A DNA stretch of 57,395 nucleotides. Source: a bacterium. GTDB lineage: Bacteria > Acidobacteriota > Aminicenantia > Aminicenantales > Aminicenantaceae. The stretch is taken from NCBI GenBank assembly GCA_018335295.1, contig JAGXKI010000002.1:66643-124037 (forward strand), read 5' to 3'. The position numbers and the translations under genes are program-made. Positions 25,673 to 34,725 of this stretch are shown piece by piece. The notes below the pieces were generated by a model. The model did not search any database. It worked only from the letters and a program-made list of their open reading frames with translations, and was not told the origin of the DNA. The number at the start of each line of letters is the position of its first letter. Within the stretch, counting starts at the first letter, position 1.

Positions 25673-26449
25673 ATGAAAAAAAAATTGAACCCGGAAATGC
25701 AGTGGATTTTTATCCTGCTCATTTGCTTGAGTTTCTTTTTCTGTGCGTCTCCACAAAAAAAGATGGAAAAGGCTAAAAATAAGGATCCTCAATACCAATA
25801 CAATATGGGATTGTTCCATTTGAACAGCAATCAACTGGACAAAGCCATTCAGTATTTGAATAAATCACTCGATTTGGAACCCGGTTTCTATCTAGCCCTG
25901 AATGCTATGGGCCTCGCTTATTCCATGAAAGGAAACTTGGATAAGGCCGCTCATTACTACAAAAAATGTCTGGAATCCAATCCCTTATTCACAGAAGCCC
26001 GCAATAATCTCGGATCTGTCTATCAAGAGATGGGAAAGCTGGATAAAGCAGAGAAAGAATTTAAAAAAGTAGTTTCAGATAAAAATTACAATGGCCGCGA
26101 ACTGGCCTATTACAATTTGGCTCGTTTATACTTGGTTCAAAACAAGACGGAAGTAGCTCTTGAATATATCAAGAAATCTATCGATTTGGATAAAGAACTA
26201 GCTATGGCTCATAATTTAAAGGGAATCATATGTGAGAGATTAGACAAACTGGAAGAAGCGATCCAAAGTTATAATCGAGCCTCCCAACTCGTACCTGAAG
26301 AACTCAACTTTAAATTCAATCTGGCTGTGGCCTACTATAAGAACAAACAATTTGATGAGGCAAAAAAAATATTTAAAAAGCTCTCCTCTCAGACCACTGA
26401 TCCGAAATTAAAACAAAAGATCAACCAATATCTGGAATCGATGAAATAA
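25673..26449 (+). CDS. TPR-repeat protein, probable lipoprotein or secreted
   Basis: A 258-residue protein with an N-terminal hydrophobic segment (WIFILLICLSFFFCAS) whose cysteine could be a lipobox, although FFFC is not a standard one. It is followed by about six tetratricopeptide units from residue 40 on (for example YNMGLFHLNSNQLDKAIQYLNKSLDLEP). The closest general resemblance is to PilF/PilW-like outer-membrane TPR lipoproteins, but no pilus genes are nearby. AAGGGGG before the ATG at 25673 fixes the start, 16 bp after gpsA. It ends the operon and converges on ahcY with a 3-bp gap. Confidence 0.8.
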   Translation: MKKKLNPEMQWIFILLICLSFFFCASPQKKMEKAKNKDPQYQYNMGLFHLNSNQLDKAIQYLNKSLDLEPGFYLALNAMGLAYSMKGNLDKAAHYYKKCLESNPLFTEARNNLGSVYQEMGKLDKAEKEFKKVVSDKNYNGRELAYYNLARLYLVQNKTEVALEYIKKSIDLDKELAMAHNLKGIICERLDKLEEAIQSYNRASQLVPEELNFKFNLAVAYYKNKQFDEAKKIFKKLSSQTTDPKLKQKINQYLESMK

Positions 26450-26452
26450 GAA

Positions 26453-27709
26453 TCAAGTTCCTTCCTTCCATCCAGATAAATATTTTCTCTGTTCGGGAGT
26501 CAGCTTATCTATTTTCACTCCCATTGTTCGGAGTTTCATAAAAGCGATCTCTTCATCTATCTTCTTGGGCACAGGATAAACTTCCTTTCTCAACTTCTTC
26601 CCTTCGCTGGAAAGATGCATGGCACTCATGGCCTGGTTTGCAAAACTCATGTCCATGACCATAGCCGGATGTCCCTCTGCTGAAGAAAGATTGATCAACC
26701 GCCCTTCAGCTAATAAGTGGACCCGTTTGCCTTCCTTCAGGGTATATTCTGTCACAAATTCTCGAATTTCTCTTTGATTCTGAGATAATTCTTTTAAAGC
26801 GGGGATATCAATTTCTACGTTAAAATGCCCTGCATTGGCAATGATAGCTCCATCTTTCATTCGAGAAAAATGATTTTTGGTGATGACATTTTTATCTCCG
26901 GAGACCGTGATAAACACATCTCCAATCGGGGCTGCTTTTTTCAAGGGCATTACTTGAAATCCATCCATGACCGCTTCCAAGGCTCTGAGAGGATCCACTT
27001 CACAGATAATCACTTTCGCTCCCGCCCCTTTGGCTCTCATAGCCACTCCCCGACCGCACCATCCGTATCCCGCCACGACCACATTCAGTCCTGCTAAAAG
27101 AATATTGGTGGCTCTAAGGATGCCATCAATGGTACTCTGTCCTGTTCCGTACCGGTTATCAAAAAGATATTTGGTTTTAGCATCATTGACAGCAATAATG
27201 GGATAATGGAGGACTTTTTCCTGGGCCATACTCCTCAATCGGATGACTCCAGTGGTGGTTTCTTCGGTACCCCCAATAAGGTGCCCTAGAAGTTCTTTTC
27301 TTTCAGAATGAAGCGTACATACCAGGTCAGCTCCATCATCCAAGGAGAGATGAGGCCTGTGCTCAAGAGCCTGATGGATATGCGTGTAATAGGAGTCATT
27401 GTCTTCCCCTTTGATGGCAAAAACAGGCACTCCATAGTCTTCGACCAAAGTCGCAGCAATGTCATCTTGAGTGCTCAAGGGATTGGATGCCGTAAGACGC
27501 ACCTGAGCTCCTCCCAATTTGAGGGCTTCCATCAGATTGGCTGTTTCGCTGGTGACATGAAGACACGCCGAAATCTTTATTCCTTGGAAAGGCTTCTCCT
27601 TGGAAAACCTTTTTTTAAGGCTTTCCAGTACAGGCATGAACCGACCGGCCCATTCCATTCTGAGCTTTCCTTTTGGGGCTAATTTCAGATCTCTCACATC
27701 ATATTCCAT
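26453..27709 (-). CDS. ahcY: S-adenosylhomocysteine hydrolase, short (thermophile/archaeal) form
   Basis: A 418-residue NAD-dependent enzyme splitting S-adenosylhomocysteine into adenosine and homocysteine. The segments HVTSETANLMEAL, NDAKTKYLFDNRYGTGQSTIDGI, VVAGYGWCGRGVAMRAKGAGAKVIICEVDP and NAGHFNVEID are diagnostic. It ends KYLSGWKEGT and lacks the C-terminal extension with KPDHYRY that most bacterial and eukaryotic enzymes use to close the partner NAD site; this resembles Thermotoga and archaeal enzymes. AGGGAG before the ATG at 27709 sets the start. It lies 51 bp downstream of metK, so SAM synthesis and SAH removal are coupled. Confidence 0.94.
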   Translation of the reverse strand: MEYDVRDLKLAPKGKLRMEWAGRFMPVLESLKKRFSKEKPFQGIKISACLHVTSETANLMEALKLGGAQVRLTASNPLSTQDDIAATLVEDYGVPVFAIKGEDNDSYYTHIHQALEHRPHLSLDDGADLVCTLHSERKELLGHLIGGTEETTTGVIRLRSMAQEKVLHYPIIAVNDAKTKYLFDNRYGTGQSTIDGILRATNILLAGLNVVVAGYGWCGRGVAMRAKGAGAKVIICEVDPLRALEAVMDGFQVMPLKKAAPIGDVFITVSGDKNVITKNHFSRMKDGAIIANAGHFNVEIDIPALKELSQNQREIREFVTEYTLKEGKRVHLLAEGRLINLSSAEGHPAMVMDMSFANQAMSAMHLSSEGKKLRKEVYPVPKKIDEEIAFMKLRTMGVKIDKLTPEQRKYLSGWKEGT

Positions 27710-27760
27710 TTCTCTCTCCCTTTCTTGGAAAACCATCAAAGGAAATTCAGAATTCTCGAC

Positions 27761-28927
27761 TCAGATTCCAGCATCCCTTTTCAAGGCTTCCACTTTATCC
27801 GTCTTTTCCCAGGTAAATTCCTGTTCAGTTCTCCCAAAATGCCCGTAGCAAGCTGTATTCCTGAAAACAGGACGATGAAGTTTCAGGTGGTTGATCATTC
27901 CTCTCGGTTTGAGATCAAAATGAGATCGGATCAATTCCTTTATTTTATCTTCTGATATTTTGGCTGTGCCATAAGAATCCACCATAACAGAAACAGGCTC
28001 CACCACTCCGATAGCATAAGAAATCTGGACCTCCAGTTGATCCGCTACTCCAGCTGCCACCAGGTTTTTGGCGATATAACGAGCCATGTAAGAGCCTGAA
28101 CGGTCCACTTTTGTGGGATCCTTTCCCGAAAGACAACCTCCTCCATGACTCCCTACCCCTCCGTAGGTATCAACAATAATCTTGCGGCCGGTGACTCCAG
28201 AATCGGCATAAGGGCCTCCCAATTCAAATCTCCCTGTCTCATTGACAAAAATATGAGTGTTTTTATCCATCATTTCAGGGGGAACGACTTTCCGGATAAC
28301 TTGTTGATTTATATCTTGTCTTAAGTCAGACATTTTAACCTTAGGACTGTGCTGAGCCGCGATCACCACAGCCTCAATCCGTTTGGGACGGGCTCCTTCA
28401 TATTCCACTGTGACCTGAGATTTTCCATCGGGCCGGAGGTAATCCAAAACTTTTTCTTTTCTCACCTGTGAAAGCCTTCTCACCAACTTATGAGCGAGCA
28501 TTATGGGCAAGGGCATAAGCTCTTTGGTTTCTCTGCATGCATAGCCAAACATCAATCCCTGGTCCCCAGCTCCCAGCTCTTCATTCTCAGGTCTATTCAC
28601 TCCTCTGGCAATATCTGGGGACTGCTCATGAATGGAAGAAATCACGCAACAGGTTTTGGAATCAAACCCATACGTAGCCTTGACATAACCGATATCTTTC
28701 ACGGTATTCCGAACAATTGTCTGGAAATCACAATATCCCTGACTGGTTATCTCACCCGCAATGAGGACCAATCCCGTGGTCACCAGAGTTTCACAGGCCA
28801 CCCGGCAGTTGGGATCCTGTCTGATGAGATCATCGAGCACAGAGTCAGAGATCTGGTCACATATCTTATCTGGATGACCCTCGGTCACAGATTCCGAAGT
28901 GAAAAAATGCTTTCCCGCTTTACTCAT
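27761..28927 (-). CDS. metK: S-adenosylmethionine synthetase
   Basis: A 388-residue enzyme making SAM from ATP and methionine. Signatures are [24 protein letters not shown] at the N-terminus, [12 protein letters not shown], and [27 protein letters not shown] near the phosphate site. AAGGAG lies upstream of the ATG at 28927, which is preferred to an in-frame ATG at 28951. A perfect 14-bp inverted repeat at 28954-28992 lies in its leader or promoter. Co-transcribed with ahcY. Confidence 0.95.
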   Translation of the reverse strand: MSKAGKHFFTSESVTEGHPDKICDQISDSVLDDLIRQDPNCRVACETLVTTGLVLIAGEITSQGYCDFQTIVRNTVKDIGYVKATYGFDSKTCCVISSIHEQSPDIARGVNRPENEELGAGDQGLMFGYACRETKELMPLPIMLAHKLVRRLSQVRKEKVLDYLRPDGKSQVTVEYEGARPKRIEAVVIAAQHSPKVKMSDLRQDINQQVIRKVVPPEMMDKNTHIFVNETGRFELGGPYADSGVTGRKIIVDTYGGVGSHGGGCLSGKDPTKVDRSGSYMARYIAKNLVAAGVADQLEVQISYAIGVVEPVSVMVDSYGTAKISEDKIKELIRSHFDLKPRGMINHLKLHRPVFRNTACYGHFGRTEQEFTWEKTDKVEALKRDAGI

Positions 28928-28953
28928 GGCACATCTCCTTGATTTATCCACTT

Positions 28954-28992
28954 GAATTATTCATAAATAGAGGTCATCTTTATGAATAATTC
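28954..28992 (-). promoter_or_regulatory. Perfect 14-bp inverted repeat upstream of metK
   Basis: GAATTATTCATAAA (28954-28967) and its exact complement (28979-28992) flank an 11-nt spacer. The repeat begins 27 bp upstream of the metK start. No T-run follows it, so it is not an intrinsic terminator. It may be a dimeric regulator's operator or a leader hairpin. The sequence does not resemble any SAM riboswitch I know. Confidence 0.6.
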
Positions 28993-29176
28993 AGACCCCG
29001 TAGGGAAAATATAGGTTCCATGGATAACATAATTGAGGATTATTTTCAAATTGATTTCCATTCTGGATGGATTTTTATTTCCGAACCCCTACCGGAAGAG
29101 TAGGCACAAACCTCACTTTGATTTGAATTTCTTCTCTCAATTATGTTATTTTTAGAAATCATAAACTCTAAATAAT
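28993..29176. other. Divergent intergenic region between metK and the M16 gene
   Basis: This AT-rich spacer must hold promoters in both directions. On the plus strand TTGAAT (29123-29128) with TTATTT (29146-29151) 17 bp on is a weak promoter candidate for the M16 pair. I see no coding sequence and no recognised RNA element. Confidence 0.3.
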
Positions 29177-30508
29177 ATGTCCATAAAAAATCTTCTCATT
29201 CCCTTCAACCTAGTTTTTTTCATACTGGCAGGACTTTCATCTCCTCTTTCATCTCAAGACCAAGGGTCTCTCTTTCCTGTGGAACACCATGAACTCCAAA
29301 ATGGACTCCAAGTGATTTTATCGGAAGATTATTCGGTTCCTGTCGTCTCAGTGGTAATCGCTTACCAAGTGGGTTCGATTCACGAGAAACCAGGAAAGTC
29401 AGGGATTGCTTATTTGTTAGAAAATTTAATGTTCCAAGGATCTGAAAATGTAGGCCCCATGCAGCACATCAATTTTATTCACCGGATGGGAGGAAATTTG
29501 AATGCGGTAACCACCGAAGACCAAACTCTGTTTTACCAAAAAGTTCCTTCCAATCAGCTGGCTCCAGTGCTCTGGCTGGAAGCAGACCGGATGAAATCGC
29601 TCAAAATCACTTCTTCCAAAGTAAAAAAGGCAAAAACCGCCCTCATACAGGAAATCCAGCAAAGAAAAAACAAGGATCCTTACCTGGAAAGTTCTTTATA
29701 CTTCGACCGACTCCTCTATCCCCATTTTATCTACCATCATCCTATATTTGGCAATGAATCATCCATACGAGAAATAACCCCTGGGGATGTCAAGGAATTT
29801 TACTCCTCTTATTACACTCCTAACAATGCTGTGCTGTGCATTGTGGGCCACATAAATAAAAAGAAGTCTATGGAAATGGTGAAAAAATACTTCGGAACCA
29901 TTCCCAAAGGGAAAGAAATTCCCAGTATGGCTCTCCGCAACTTTTCCCTGGAGGAGCAAACAACCCGAACAGTGGAAAATCCTTTAGCTTCCTCACCTGG
30001 ATTTTATCTTGGATACAGACTTCCTTCTCCGTATTCCGATTATTATTATCCCCTTAAAATCATCGAGTATATTTTAATCAAGGGAGACAGTTCCCGGTTA
30101 CATGAAAGACTGATAAAAAAGGAACATATCGCCACCCATCTTCATGGAGAAATCGAAAAAAAGAAAAATTTAGCCGCGTTTAAAATTTTTGTTCTCACCA
30201 ACAACCAAATCACCAGGAAAATGAGCCGAAAAGCTATATTTTCAGAAATAAATAAACTTAAATCCACGGCTATCTCCGAAGACGAACTGAGAAAGGCAAA
30301 AAATCTGCTGAGAAGGAATTATACCTATCAATATTCGTCTACTCTGAACAAAGCCATTTTCCTTTCTGAAAAATTTTTAGAAAGAAAAAAGCTTAACTTT
30401 CAGGTAGAATTGGAGAAATATCTTTCGGTCACTCCGAACCAAATAACCAGGATCATGAACAAATATTTCGGTCCCCATTACTTCCTGCTAAACGTGAATA
30501 TCAAATGA
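29177..30508 (+). CDS. M16 family peptidase-like protein lacking the zinc motif (first of a pair)
   Basis: A 443-residue exported M16 (insulinase-like) protein with a signal peptide in residues 1-26. The position of the inverted zinc motif HxxEH reads YLLEN: both zinc histidines are replaced (Y79 and N83), while the general-base glutamate E82 and the distal glutamate E159 (ALIQEIQQR) remain. Each replacement is one base away from a histidine codon. The fold is otherwise typical: QVGSIHEKPGKSGIA, LEADRM, and YPHFIYHHPIFGNESSIREIT. It overlaps the second M16 gene (ATGA). It is probably a substrate-binding or chaperone-like pseudopeptidase, unless another metal or mechanism is used. Confidence 0.85.
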   Translation: MSIKNLLIPFNLVFFILAGLSSPLSSQDQGSLFPVEHHELQNGLQVILSEDYSVPVVSVVIAYQVGSIHEKPGKSGIAYLLENLMFQGSENVGPMQHINFIHRMGGNLNAVTTEDQTLFYQKVPSNQLAPVLWLEADRMKSLKITSSKVKKAKTALIQEIQQRKNKDPYLESSLYFDRLLYPHFIYHHPIFGNESSIREITPGDVKEFYSSYYTPNNAVLCIVGHINKKKSMEMVKKYFGTIPKGKEIPSMALRNFSLEEQTTRTVENPLASSPGFYLGYRLPSPYSDYYYPLKIIEYILIKGDSSRLHERLIKKEHIATHLHGEIEKKKNLAAFKIFVLTNNQITRKMSRKAIFSEINKLKSTAISEDELRKAKNLLRRNYTYQYSSTLNKAIFLSEKFLERKKLNFQVELEKYLSVTPNQITRIMNKYFGPHYFLLNVNIK

Positions 30509-31989
30509 GCTCACTCTTCCAGATACCCCCGAAATTAAAAATTATTTTAACCCTTTTACTTTTTTTCCTCCTTTGGGGAAGCATTCCTTCATTTAGTCAG
30601 GAAAAATTCAGAAAATCTCCCCCACCCCCGGATCCTCTTCCCCAACTCAATCTTCCTGAGATCAAATCGGCTGTTCTTTCCAATGAACTGAGTGTTTCTG
30701 TGGTCCAACAAAAAGGCCCGCCTATTATCACCCTTCAACTCATGGTTCTCTCTGGAGAAAAATCATCTCCCCCTGATTTGCCTGGTCTGGCCAGCTTCAC
30801 CACCCGTATGCTTCCCAGAGGTACAGCCGCTTTTTCTTTTTCTGAAATCCAAGAAAGGATCGAATCCATCGGAGGGGATTTTTCCACCTCTACCCACATG
30901 GATTATTCCCTCATAAATTTTTCTTTTTTGGAACAATATCTAGACGAAGCCCTCCAACTTCTCAGCCGCATGATTCTGCATCCTGATTTCAACAAACAAG
31001 AAATCGCCAATCTCAAAAGATCCATAAATTATGAATTGATGGACAATTCCACCAACCCAAAATTCCTCTCCAAAAGGCTTCTCTACCATATTCTGTTCCA
31101 AGATCACCCTTATCAAAACATGGCCTACACCAAGGAAGATATAAATCAAATCACTCAAAAAGATATTTCTGAATTTTTTGAGAATCATTACAGACCTAAT
31201 AATGCCAAAATAACTTTGGTTGGAAACCTGAGCCTTTCCACAGCCACCAGAAAAGTCAGCCATTATCTCAATACATGGAGAAACCAAGATGTAAAAAAAA
31301 TCCCTCCTTCTTTCCCTGAACTTAACAAAAAATTAAAAATATGTTTTATGGATGTTCCCCGTGTCAAAAATCCCATTATCCTCGTGGGCAACCTTGCTTC
31401 TCCCATAAATCACCCTGACTTCTTTCCTTTTACGGTTTTAAACCAGGTCTTAGGAGGCACTCCCACCAGCCGCTTGTTCATGAACTTGAGAGAATCCAAA
31501 GGTTATGCCTTTTATTCTTTCAGCCGCTTGGAATTATTTAAAAGTTGTGGAGTTTTTTCCATCGAATCCAAAGTAAGACCTCAAGTCATCTTTGATTCGG
31601 TCCAAGCAGTGTTGAATGAAGTAAAAAAAGTAACCCAAGAGCCCATTCCCAGCGATGAAATTGAGCAGGCTAAATCCTATTTGATCGGAAATTTTCCTCT
31701 AGCTCTGGATCACTTCCGCAGTTTGTCTCTTCAACTGGCAAAAATCCAAGCCTATAATCTGGGTCAATATCACTGGGAAGATTATTATGAAAAAATCAAG
31801 CCCATCGGAGCCGAAGGAGTTTTCAAAGTCGTCAAAAAATACCCTCTTTCCAAACCTGTAGTGATCATCGCTGGAGAAAAAGAAGAGACTTTTGATTACC
31901 TCCAGAAGTTTGAAGAAATCTACGTTTATGATTCCAAGGGAAAACTGAAGTATGTGCAAAGGAAAAAGGAAAAAGATGAAAGTTATTGA
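30505..31989 (+). CDS. M16 family non-catalytic subunit (second of the pair)
   Basis: A 494-residue exported M16 protein with a hydrophobic leader (LKIILTLLLFFLLWGSIPSFSQ). At the zinc-motif position it reads LASFTTRMLPRGT, so no HxxEH exists, as expected for the non-catalytic partner of M16B heterodimers. The C-terminal half keeps TSRLFMNLRESKGYAFYSFS, similar to the Arg/Tyr substrate-gripping motif of such subunits. Translational coupling to the first gene indicates a 1:1 complex in the periplasm. The last 14 nt overlap ftcD. Confidence 0.85.
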   Translation: MSSLFQIPPKLKIILTLLLFFLLWGSIPSFSQEKFRKSPPPPDPLPQLNLPEIKSAVLSNELSVSVVQQKGPPIITLQLMVLSGEKSSPPDLPGLASFTTRMLPRGTAAFSFSEIQERIESIGGDFSTSTHMDYSLINFSFLEQYLDEALQLLSRMILHPDFNKQEIANLKRSINYELMDNSTNPKFLSKRLLYHILFQDHPYQNMAYTKEDINQITQKDISEFFENHYRPNNAKITLVGNLSLSTATRKVSHYLNTWRNQDVKKIPPSFPELNKKLKICFMDVPRVKNPIILVGNLASPINHPDFFPFTVLNQVLGGTPTSRLFMNLRESKGYAFYSFSRLELFKSCGVFSIESKVRPQVIFDSVQAVLNEVKKVTQEPIPSDEIEQAKSYLIGNFPLALDHFRSLSLQLAKIQAYNLGQYHWEDYYEKIKPIGAEGVFKVVKKYPLSKPVVIIAGEKEETFDYLQKFEEIYVYDSKGKLKYVQRKKEKDESY

Positions 31990-33034
31990 ATGCATTCCCA
32001 ATTTTAGTGAAGGAAGAGATTCCCAAAAAATCAAATCCATTGTCGATGAAATTCAATCTTCTTCCCGATTGGGGGTCCTGGATGTCTCCTCTGGAAAAAC
32101 AACCAACCGCACCGTGGTGACCTTCATCGGCACTCCTCAAGGGGTCAAAGAAGGAGCCTTTCGAGGGATTAAAAAGGCCTCCCAGATCCTTGATATGAGA
32201 AAACATCACGGAACCCACTTGCGCATGGGAGCTACAGACGTCTGCCCTCTGGTTCCAGTCCAAGGAATGAATATGGAGGAATGCATCCAAATTTCCTTTG
32301 AATTAGGCGAAAGAGTGGCTCATGAATTGAATATCCCTGTCTTCCTGTATGAAAAATCAGCCCAACTCCCTGAGCGTCAAAGCCTGGCTCACATCCGGAA
32401 AGGTCAATGGGAAGGGCTCTGTGAAAAAATAAAAGACCCTCACTGGACTCCGGACTATGGAGGTCCTATATTCAATGCTAAAACAGGAGCCACCGCTATC
32501 GGAGCCAGAAAGTATTTGATCGCTTTAAACATCAATCTCAACACTCAAGATAAAAACACAGCTCATCGAATTGCCGTTCGTCTAAGGGAAAGCGGGGGAA
32601 TCCAAAAAGATCATAGAGGAAACATCGTTAGGGATAAATATGAAGACCCCGTCCTCCTTCATGGAAAATTCAAAGCAGTCAAGGCCATGGGATGGTATGT
32701 GGATGATTTCAAGATAGCACAAATCTCCATCAATTTCACAGACTATCAAACCACCCCTCCTCATATTGTTTTTGAAGAAGCCAAAAAAGAAGCAAAAAAG
32801 TACGGGGTGAAAGTGACCGGTTGTGAGCTGGTGGGATTGATTCCTAAACAGGCCCTCCTTATGGCCGGGAGGTACTACCTAAAAGAATCAGATAAAAACT
32901 CCCAAATCCCTGAAAAAGAAATCATAAACACAGCCATCGGCCATTTAGGATTGAATGATGTCACTCCTTTTAACCCCTCTAAAAAAATCATCGAATATCA
33001 AGTTCAAAAATATAAAAAAATCCTTTATCCCTAA
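31976..33034 (+). CDS. ftcD: Glutamate formimidoyltransferase
   Basis: A 352-residue enzyme transferring the formimino group of N-formimino-glutamate to tetrahydrofolate, a step of histidine and purine fermentation. Conserved elements are IECIPNFSEGRD, DVSSGKTTNRTVVTFIGTP, HHGTHLRMGATDVCPLVPV and GATAIGARKYLIALNINLNT. Only the N- and C-terminal transferase subdomains are present; there is no fused cyclodeaminase. The ATG at 31976 within the M16 3' end is the start, with an AAGGA-type site upstream. With the ureohydrolase at 13120 it suggests histidine catabolism. Confidence 0.93.
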   Translation: MKVIECIPNFSEGRDSQKIKSIVDEIQSSSRLGVLDVSSGKTTNRTVVTFIGTPQGVKEGAFRGIKKASQILDMRKHHGTHLRMGATDVCPLVPVQGMNMEECIQISFELGERVAHELNIPVFLYEKSAQLPERQSLAHIRKGQWEGLCEKIKDPHWTPDYGGPIFNAKTGATAIGARKYLIALNINLNTQDKNTAHRIAVRLRESGGIQKDHRGNIVRDKYEDPVLLHGKFKAVKAMGWYVDDFKIAQISINFTDYQTTPPHIVFEEAKKEAKKYGVKVTGCELVGLIPKQALLMAGRYYLKESDKNSQIPEKEIINTAIGHLGLNDVTPFNPSKKIIEYQVQKYKKILYP

Positions 33035-33091
33035 AGAAAATCGGCTATCAGAGAGCCATTTTCTATGATAAATCTTTCCTGATTCCTCCTA

Positions 33092-33901
33092 TCAAAGCAT
33101 TCGTTTTTCCTTTCTAAAAAAATAGAAGATCCCAAACAGAAAAAAGGAAAAAAGGACGATCGTTCCTGATGCAGGAAAATCCAAATAAAAGGCAATCAAC
33201 ATCCCCCCAACTACGGAGGAAACCGCCACGATTACAGAAAGAAAGAGGGCCTGCTTGAAATGAGTGGCTACCTGCAGTCCGGCAGCTCCTGGAATAACGA
33301 TCAGGGCAGAGACCAGGATGATTCCCACCAATTTCATAGCCAAAACCACAGTCACCGCCGTAAGAACGGTTAAAAGCGTTTCTAAACTTCGGACCTTTAT
33401 CCCTGAAACTCTAGCTGATTCCCGGTCAAAAGTTATATACATAAACTTGCGAAAATGGAAAATCATCGTCCCGATAATTACCCCAGCCAGCCCTATAGAA
33501 ATCCAAACTTCCAGAAGCTCAATAGCCAGAATCTCCCCGAACAAATAGGCAAAAATATTCACATTCATACTCTGGGCTAAAGTGGCGAACAATATCCCCA
33601 CAGCAAACCCCACACTGCTGAAAATAGCTATGGCTGTATCTCCATACAATCCAGCTCTTTCTTTAATCCTCATGATTAAAAGAGCTGTCAGAACAGCCAC
33701 CCCCAGGGCCGTAGCCAAAGGCAGTATGTTCAGGAATAATCCGAGAGCTACCCCTGCAAAAGTCACATGGGCCAATCCGTGGCCGATCATGGAATCCCGT
33801 TTCAAAATAAGAAAAACACTCAAAAACGCACAGGCTACAGCAACAAAAATTCCCGCTATAAATGCCCTTTGAAGGAATTCATAGGTAAGCAGTCCTTCCA
33901 T
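33092..33901 (-). CDS. znuB: Zinc/manganese ABC transporter permease (ZnuB/MntB/TroC family)
   Basis: A 269-residue ABC-3 family integral membrane protein with about eight to nine hydrophobic segments. DSMIGHGLAHVTFAGVALG near residue 36 and KLVGIILVSALIVIPGAAGLQVA near residue 195 are typical. It forms the transmembrane channel for Zn2+ or Mn2+ import. It is the third gene of a znuA-znuC-znuB-like operon, 56 bp after the ATPase gene, and converges with ftcD. Confidence 0.88.
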   Translation of the reverse strand: MEGLLTYEFLQRAFIAGIFVAVACAFLSVFLILKRDSMIGHGLAHVTFAGVALGLFLNILPLATALGVAVLTALLIMRIKERAGLYGDTAIAIFSSVGFAVGILFATLAQSMNVNIFAYLFGEILAIELLEVWISIGLAGVIIGTMIFHFRKFMYITFDRESARVSGIKVRSLETLLTVLTAVTVVLAMKLVGIILVSALIVIPGAAGLQVATHFKQALFLSVIVAVSSVVGGMLIAFYLDFPASGTIVLFSFFLFGIFYFFRKEKRML

Positions 33902-33957
33902 TTGGAAAAAGTTTTCCTTATAAAAAAATTAAACTCTCATCTTTCCTTTTGCCTCTG

Positions 33958-34725
33958 TCAATGCTGGTGAGAAATGACATGATGGCCTTCGGCTAGCCAT
34001 TTCTTGAAAGTCTTAGATTGGCAGAATTCAGCATGGGACCCGTGATAGGTCAACCTCTGGTTAAGGCAGGCAACCCGGTTCACATGTTTATTTAGTATCC
34101 CTATTTCATGAGTAATTAGGACCACAGTGATTTCCTGCTTCTTGTTGATATATCCCAGCATATCGTAAAAATGTCCCTGAGTCTCTGCATCCACTCCGGT
34201 GGTTGGTTCATCGAGAAAAAGAATATGGGGTTGATTGACAATAGCCCGAGCAATAAAAATCCTTTGCTGCTGCCCTCCGGATAACATCCCTATACGCCTA
34301 TTCTTAACCTCTTCCATCCCTACCATTCTCAGCGCTCTTTGGATGTAGGACTTTTCTTCTTCCTTATTCATCCGGGATGATTTTTTAGAAGACAACAATC
34401 CCATAGATACAACTTCTCTGGCAGATACAGGAAAAGAAGGGTCAATATGAGTGGCTTTTTGAGGAACATACCCAATCTTCTGCCACTGGCTGAATTCATT
34501 CAAATCTTTCCCCATAATTTGAATTCTTCCCCGAGAAGGCTTCAGCAATCCTAAGATGACTTTTAAAAGAGTGGTCTTGCCAGATCCATTGGGTCCGATG
34601 ATGGCTAAAAAATCACCATGACGGATGTCAAAGCTGACTTCTTTCAAAACCGGTCCCCTACCGTAATTAAACCAAACATCCTTTACCTGAATCATAACTT
34701 GAGAATCATTTGCAGTTGAGGCCAT
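33958..34725 (-). CDS. znuC: Zinc/manganese ABC transporter ATPase
   Basis: A 255-residue ABC ATPase. Walker A is GPNGSGKTT, the signature is LSGGQQQR, Walker B is ILFLDEPT, and the switch histidine lies in VVLITHEIG. KEVSFDIRHGDFLAIIGPNGSGKTTLLK and the Q-loop IGYVPQKATHIDPSFPVS fit metal-transport ATPases. The C-terminus is histidine-rich (GHHVISHQH). The start at 34725 overlaps the end of the binding-protein gene by 20 bp; an internal ATG ten codons in is an alternative. Confidence 0.9.
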   Translation of the reverse strand: MASTANDSQVMIQVKDVWFNYGRGPVLKEVSFDIRHGDFLAIIGPNGSGKTTLLKVILGLLKPSRGRIQIMGKDLNEFSQWQKIGYVPQKATHIDPSFPVSAREVVSMGLLSSKKSSRMNKEEEKSYIQRALRMVGMEEVKNRRIGMLSGGQQQRIFIARAIVNQPHILFLDEPTTGVDAETQGHFYDMLGYINKKQEITVVLITHEIGILNKHVNRVACLNQRLTYHGSHAEFCQSKTFKKWLAEGHHVISHQH

